Source: Desulfosporosinus sp. (GTDB taxonomy: Bacteria > Bacillota > Desulfitobacteriia > Desulfitobacteriales > Desulfitobacteriaceae). Taken from it: a stretch of 58,723 nt of DNA. The translations under genes were made by a program, and so were the position numbers. The stretch lies in the NCBI GenBank assembly GCA_031292095.1, contig JARLHU010000237.1, positions 1 through 58,723 on the forward strand. The letters are read 5' to 3'. Every line of letters starts with the position of its first letter. The first letter of the stretch is position 1. Positions 56,736 through 58,723 of the stretch are shown here, piece by piece. Below the pieces are notes generated by a model, which saw only the letters and a program-made list of their open reading frames with translations, was not told where the DNA came from and searched no databases.

Positions 56736-57083
56736 ATGCCTTATTTAACTACGGGCTTGATTGATAACACCACAGTTGAGAGCGTTAGACAGAGTTCAAG
56801 GCTTTCAGTAGAGATCGCTAATGAGGATACATCAACTGTTGCGATTCAAATTGAGGGATTTTTGCTGAGCGGAACCACAAAAGTAAAGTATGTAGATGAG
56901 TTCTTTACACTTGCTGCAGGCACTGTGGACCTGAGAAACTATTATGTTCATTTTGATGCTTACGAGTTTCAATTCTTTGTTAGTTCGCAGTTTGTTCATG
57001 TTTCTGCGTGGGGAAAAAATGGAGTAGGGAAAATCACTTCGGCTTATCAAGTTGTGATTGAAGAGGTAGGTCGATTTATATAG
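56736..57083 (+). CDS. Surface domain protein, stand-alone copy 1
   Basis: 115 residues from ATG 56736 (TAGGAGGTG upstream). One beta-rich domain: YLTTGLIDNTTVESVRQSSR, IEGFLLSGTTKVKYVDEFFT, AAGTVDLRNYYVHFDAYEFQ and VHVSAWGKNGVGKIT. The same domain forms the next protein and the head of the collagen-like protein at 58013. No signal peptide. I do not know a named family for it. It is probably a trimeric or packing head domain on the spore surface. Confidence 0.7.
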   Translation: MPYLTTGLIDNTTVESVRQSSRLSVEIANEDTSTVAIQIEGFLLSGTTKVKYVDEFFTLAAGTVDLRNYYVHFDAYEFQFFVSSQFVHVSAWGKNGVGKITSAYQVVIEEVGRFI

Positions 57084-57160
57084 ATGATCCTAACAAATTT
57101 ACTATGAAATAAAGTGCTGCTGTGTCTCGCTCCAGTAGTCCGTAAGATAAAACACAAAAC

Positions 57161-57201
57161 GTTAAAAGCTCCTATCCTTCTTATGGGTGGGAGCTTTTAA
57201 C
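57161..57201 (+). terminator. Intrinsic terminator
   Basis: A perfect 12-bp stem GTTAAAAGCTCC / GGAGCTTTTAAC with a 17-base loop, about 80 bases past the stop of copy 1. Confidence 0.65.
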
Positions 57202-57349
57202 AAGTATTTCTCTGAGCACTAATACCATTAATTTGTTTGGAAATAAAGCTAAACATTTCCCAAGAAAGAAGAATCCAATGTGATAATGGGTGCGAATTTG
57301 AGGTTAATCTAGGGTAATAAGTTATTGGAGGTGATTCGACATGAATGTA

Positions 57350-57377
57350 ACAAACTATGTACAGGTTGCGTAGTATA
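57350..57377 (+). promoter_or_regulatory. Orphan sigma-K-like promoter copy
   Basis: AC at 57350-57351, 17 bases, CGTAGTATA at 57369-57377, followed by a GGAGGTG site but no start codon. It is a duplicate of the element at 57572 and probably the relic of a lost domain gene. A 10-codon ORF with a perfect ribosome site (ATG 57341) overlaps it. The rest of 57202-57571 holds no gene. Confidence 0.4.
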
Positions 57378-57571
57378 ATGTACCGCAAACTTGGAGGTGT
57401 TAAGACGGATTTTATACCGATCAGAAAGTATAAGTCAGTGCAAATTTCTAGTATATTCTTAGTTGGGATATTTGGAACATGGTTCACACAGGAGATTGTC
57501 ATTCCATGAACACCATTTCAGAATGGGCATGATTTTTTTGCTATGTCCTTATAAGAAAATAGTGTGATGTA

Positions 57572-57599
57572 ACACGAAGTGTACAAGTTGCGTAATATA
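57572..57599 (+). promoter_or_regulatory. Sigma-K-like promoter before the collagen-like pair
   Basis: AC at 57572-57573, 17 bases, CGTAATATA at 57591-57599; ATG 57629 is 30 bases further. One mismatch to CATANNNTA. Confidence 0.45.
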
Positions 57600-57628
57600 A
57601 AGTATGGCATTCTGGGAGGTGAAGTAAT

Positions 57629-57973
57629 ATGGCCTTATTAACGACTGGATTGTTTGAAAACACTGCGGTTTCGGGAGTTAGACCTAGTTCTACGCTTACT
57701 GTAAGGATCTCTAACGATGATACCCTTAGCGATACTATTAACATTGTGGGATTTTACCAGAGTGGAACCACAAAAGTACAGTATGTTGATGAGTTATTAT
57801 CCCTTGCTGCAGGTGAAGTGGCCTTGAGAAATTATTATGCTCAATTTGATGCATTTGAGTTTCAATTCACAATTAGTTCGCTTTTCGTTAATGTTTCAGC
57901 ATGGGGGAAAGATGCAGCAGGGAACATTACTACGGCACATCGAGTTGTTGCCGAAGAGGTTAATCCATTTTAA
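57629..57973 (+). CDS. Surface domain protein, stand-alone copy 2
   Basis: 114 residues from ATG 57629 (GGGAGGTGA upstream). It aligns end to end with copy 1 and with residues 1-113 of the collagen-like protein: LLTTGLFENTAVSGVRPSST, IVGFYQSGTTKVQYVDELLS, AAGEVALRNYYAQFDAFEFQ, VNVSAWGKDAAGNIT. Co-transcribed with the collagen-like gene 40 bases downstream. It may be a cap or co-assembly partner for that protein's head. Confidence 0.72.
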   Translation: MALLTTGLFENTAVSGVRPSSTLTVRISNDDTLSDTINIVGFYQSGTTKVQYVDELLSLAAGEVALRNYYAQFDAFEFQFTISSLFVNVSAWGKDAAGNITTAHRVVAEEVNPF

Positions 57974-57994
57974 GAGGCAATCCTAGAAATTTAA

Positions 57995-58723
<729 letters not shown>

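Noticed and set aside
57341..57373. 10-codon ORF with a perfect GGAGGTGAT site
   Set aside because: Very short and overlapping a duplicated promoter element; probably the relic of a lost gene rather than a peptide gene.

Overview
The window reads as a chromosomal segment of a low-to-mid-GC, endospore-forming Firmicute, most likely an anaerobic Peptococcaceae member such as Desulfosporosinus or a relative. This placement is inferred from gene content only. The evidence is strong Shine-Dalgarno sites with many TTG/GTG starts, a SAM-I riboswitch ahead of an anaerobic homocysteine operon, a Spo0E-like protein, an orphan sporulation-type histidine kinase, and many spore-surface gene types. No rRNA, tRNA, CRISPR array or intact transposon was seen.

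Layout. 1-2 kb: a graveyard of oxidoreductase and hydrolase fragments. 2-7 kb: a methyltransferase, a YbaK-like protein, a secreted CWB2-cyclophilin fusion, a TPR protein and an MBL-fold hydrolase. 7-13 kb: small membrane, LysM, Spo0E-like, SPOCS-like and kinase genes, including tiny ORFs of 36 and 31 codons. 13.5-16.3 kb: SAM riboswitch, DUF39, NIL-ferredoxin and UPF0280 (homocysteine synthesis). 16.6-26.3 kb: three DUF6385 proteins around an operon of three GT2-TPR glycosyltransferases and a fused glycosyltransferase pseudogene. 28.3-35.3 kb: a gas vesicle cluster with three gvpA copies, one further GvpA-like gene, gvpN, O, G, K, three GvpF/L and two GvpJ/M/S-type genes. 35.3-56.1 kb: a large glycan locus (GT2, GT4 and CgeB-type transferases, CapE/CapF/CapG for UDP-N-acetyl-L-fucosamine, a LegB-like dehydratase and a sugar nucleotidyltransferase) with a YVTN propeller protein and a long coiled-coil repeat protein. 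56.2-58.7 kb: three copies of one surface domain, the last carrying a collagen-like Gly-X-Thr tail that runs off the window.

How it fits together. Short promoter-like elements of the form AC-N16/17-C(A/G)TANNNT(A/G) precede gvpA genes, glycosyltransferase genes and surface-protein genes alike. They resemble the sigma-K consensus of late mother-cell sporulation. My reading is that the gas vesicles, glycosyltransferases and collagen-like or propeller proteins build one late-sporulation product: a glycosylated spore surface, possibly with spore-attached gas vesicles.

Most notable candidates: (1) a DUF1858-type ORF with an in-frame TGA at the redox-cysteine position, followed by a SECIS-like hairpin and translationally coupled to a CgeB glycosyltransferase (possible selenoprotein); (2) the sigma-K-like promoters linking gas vesicles to spore-surface genes; (3) a 241-nt multi-stem structured element at 54024-54264 closed by a perfect 14-bp inverted repeat.
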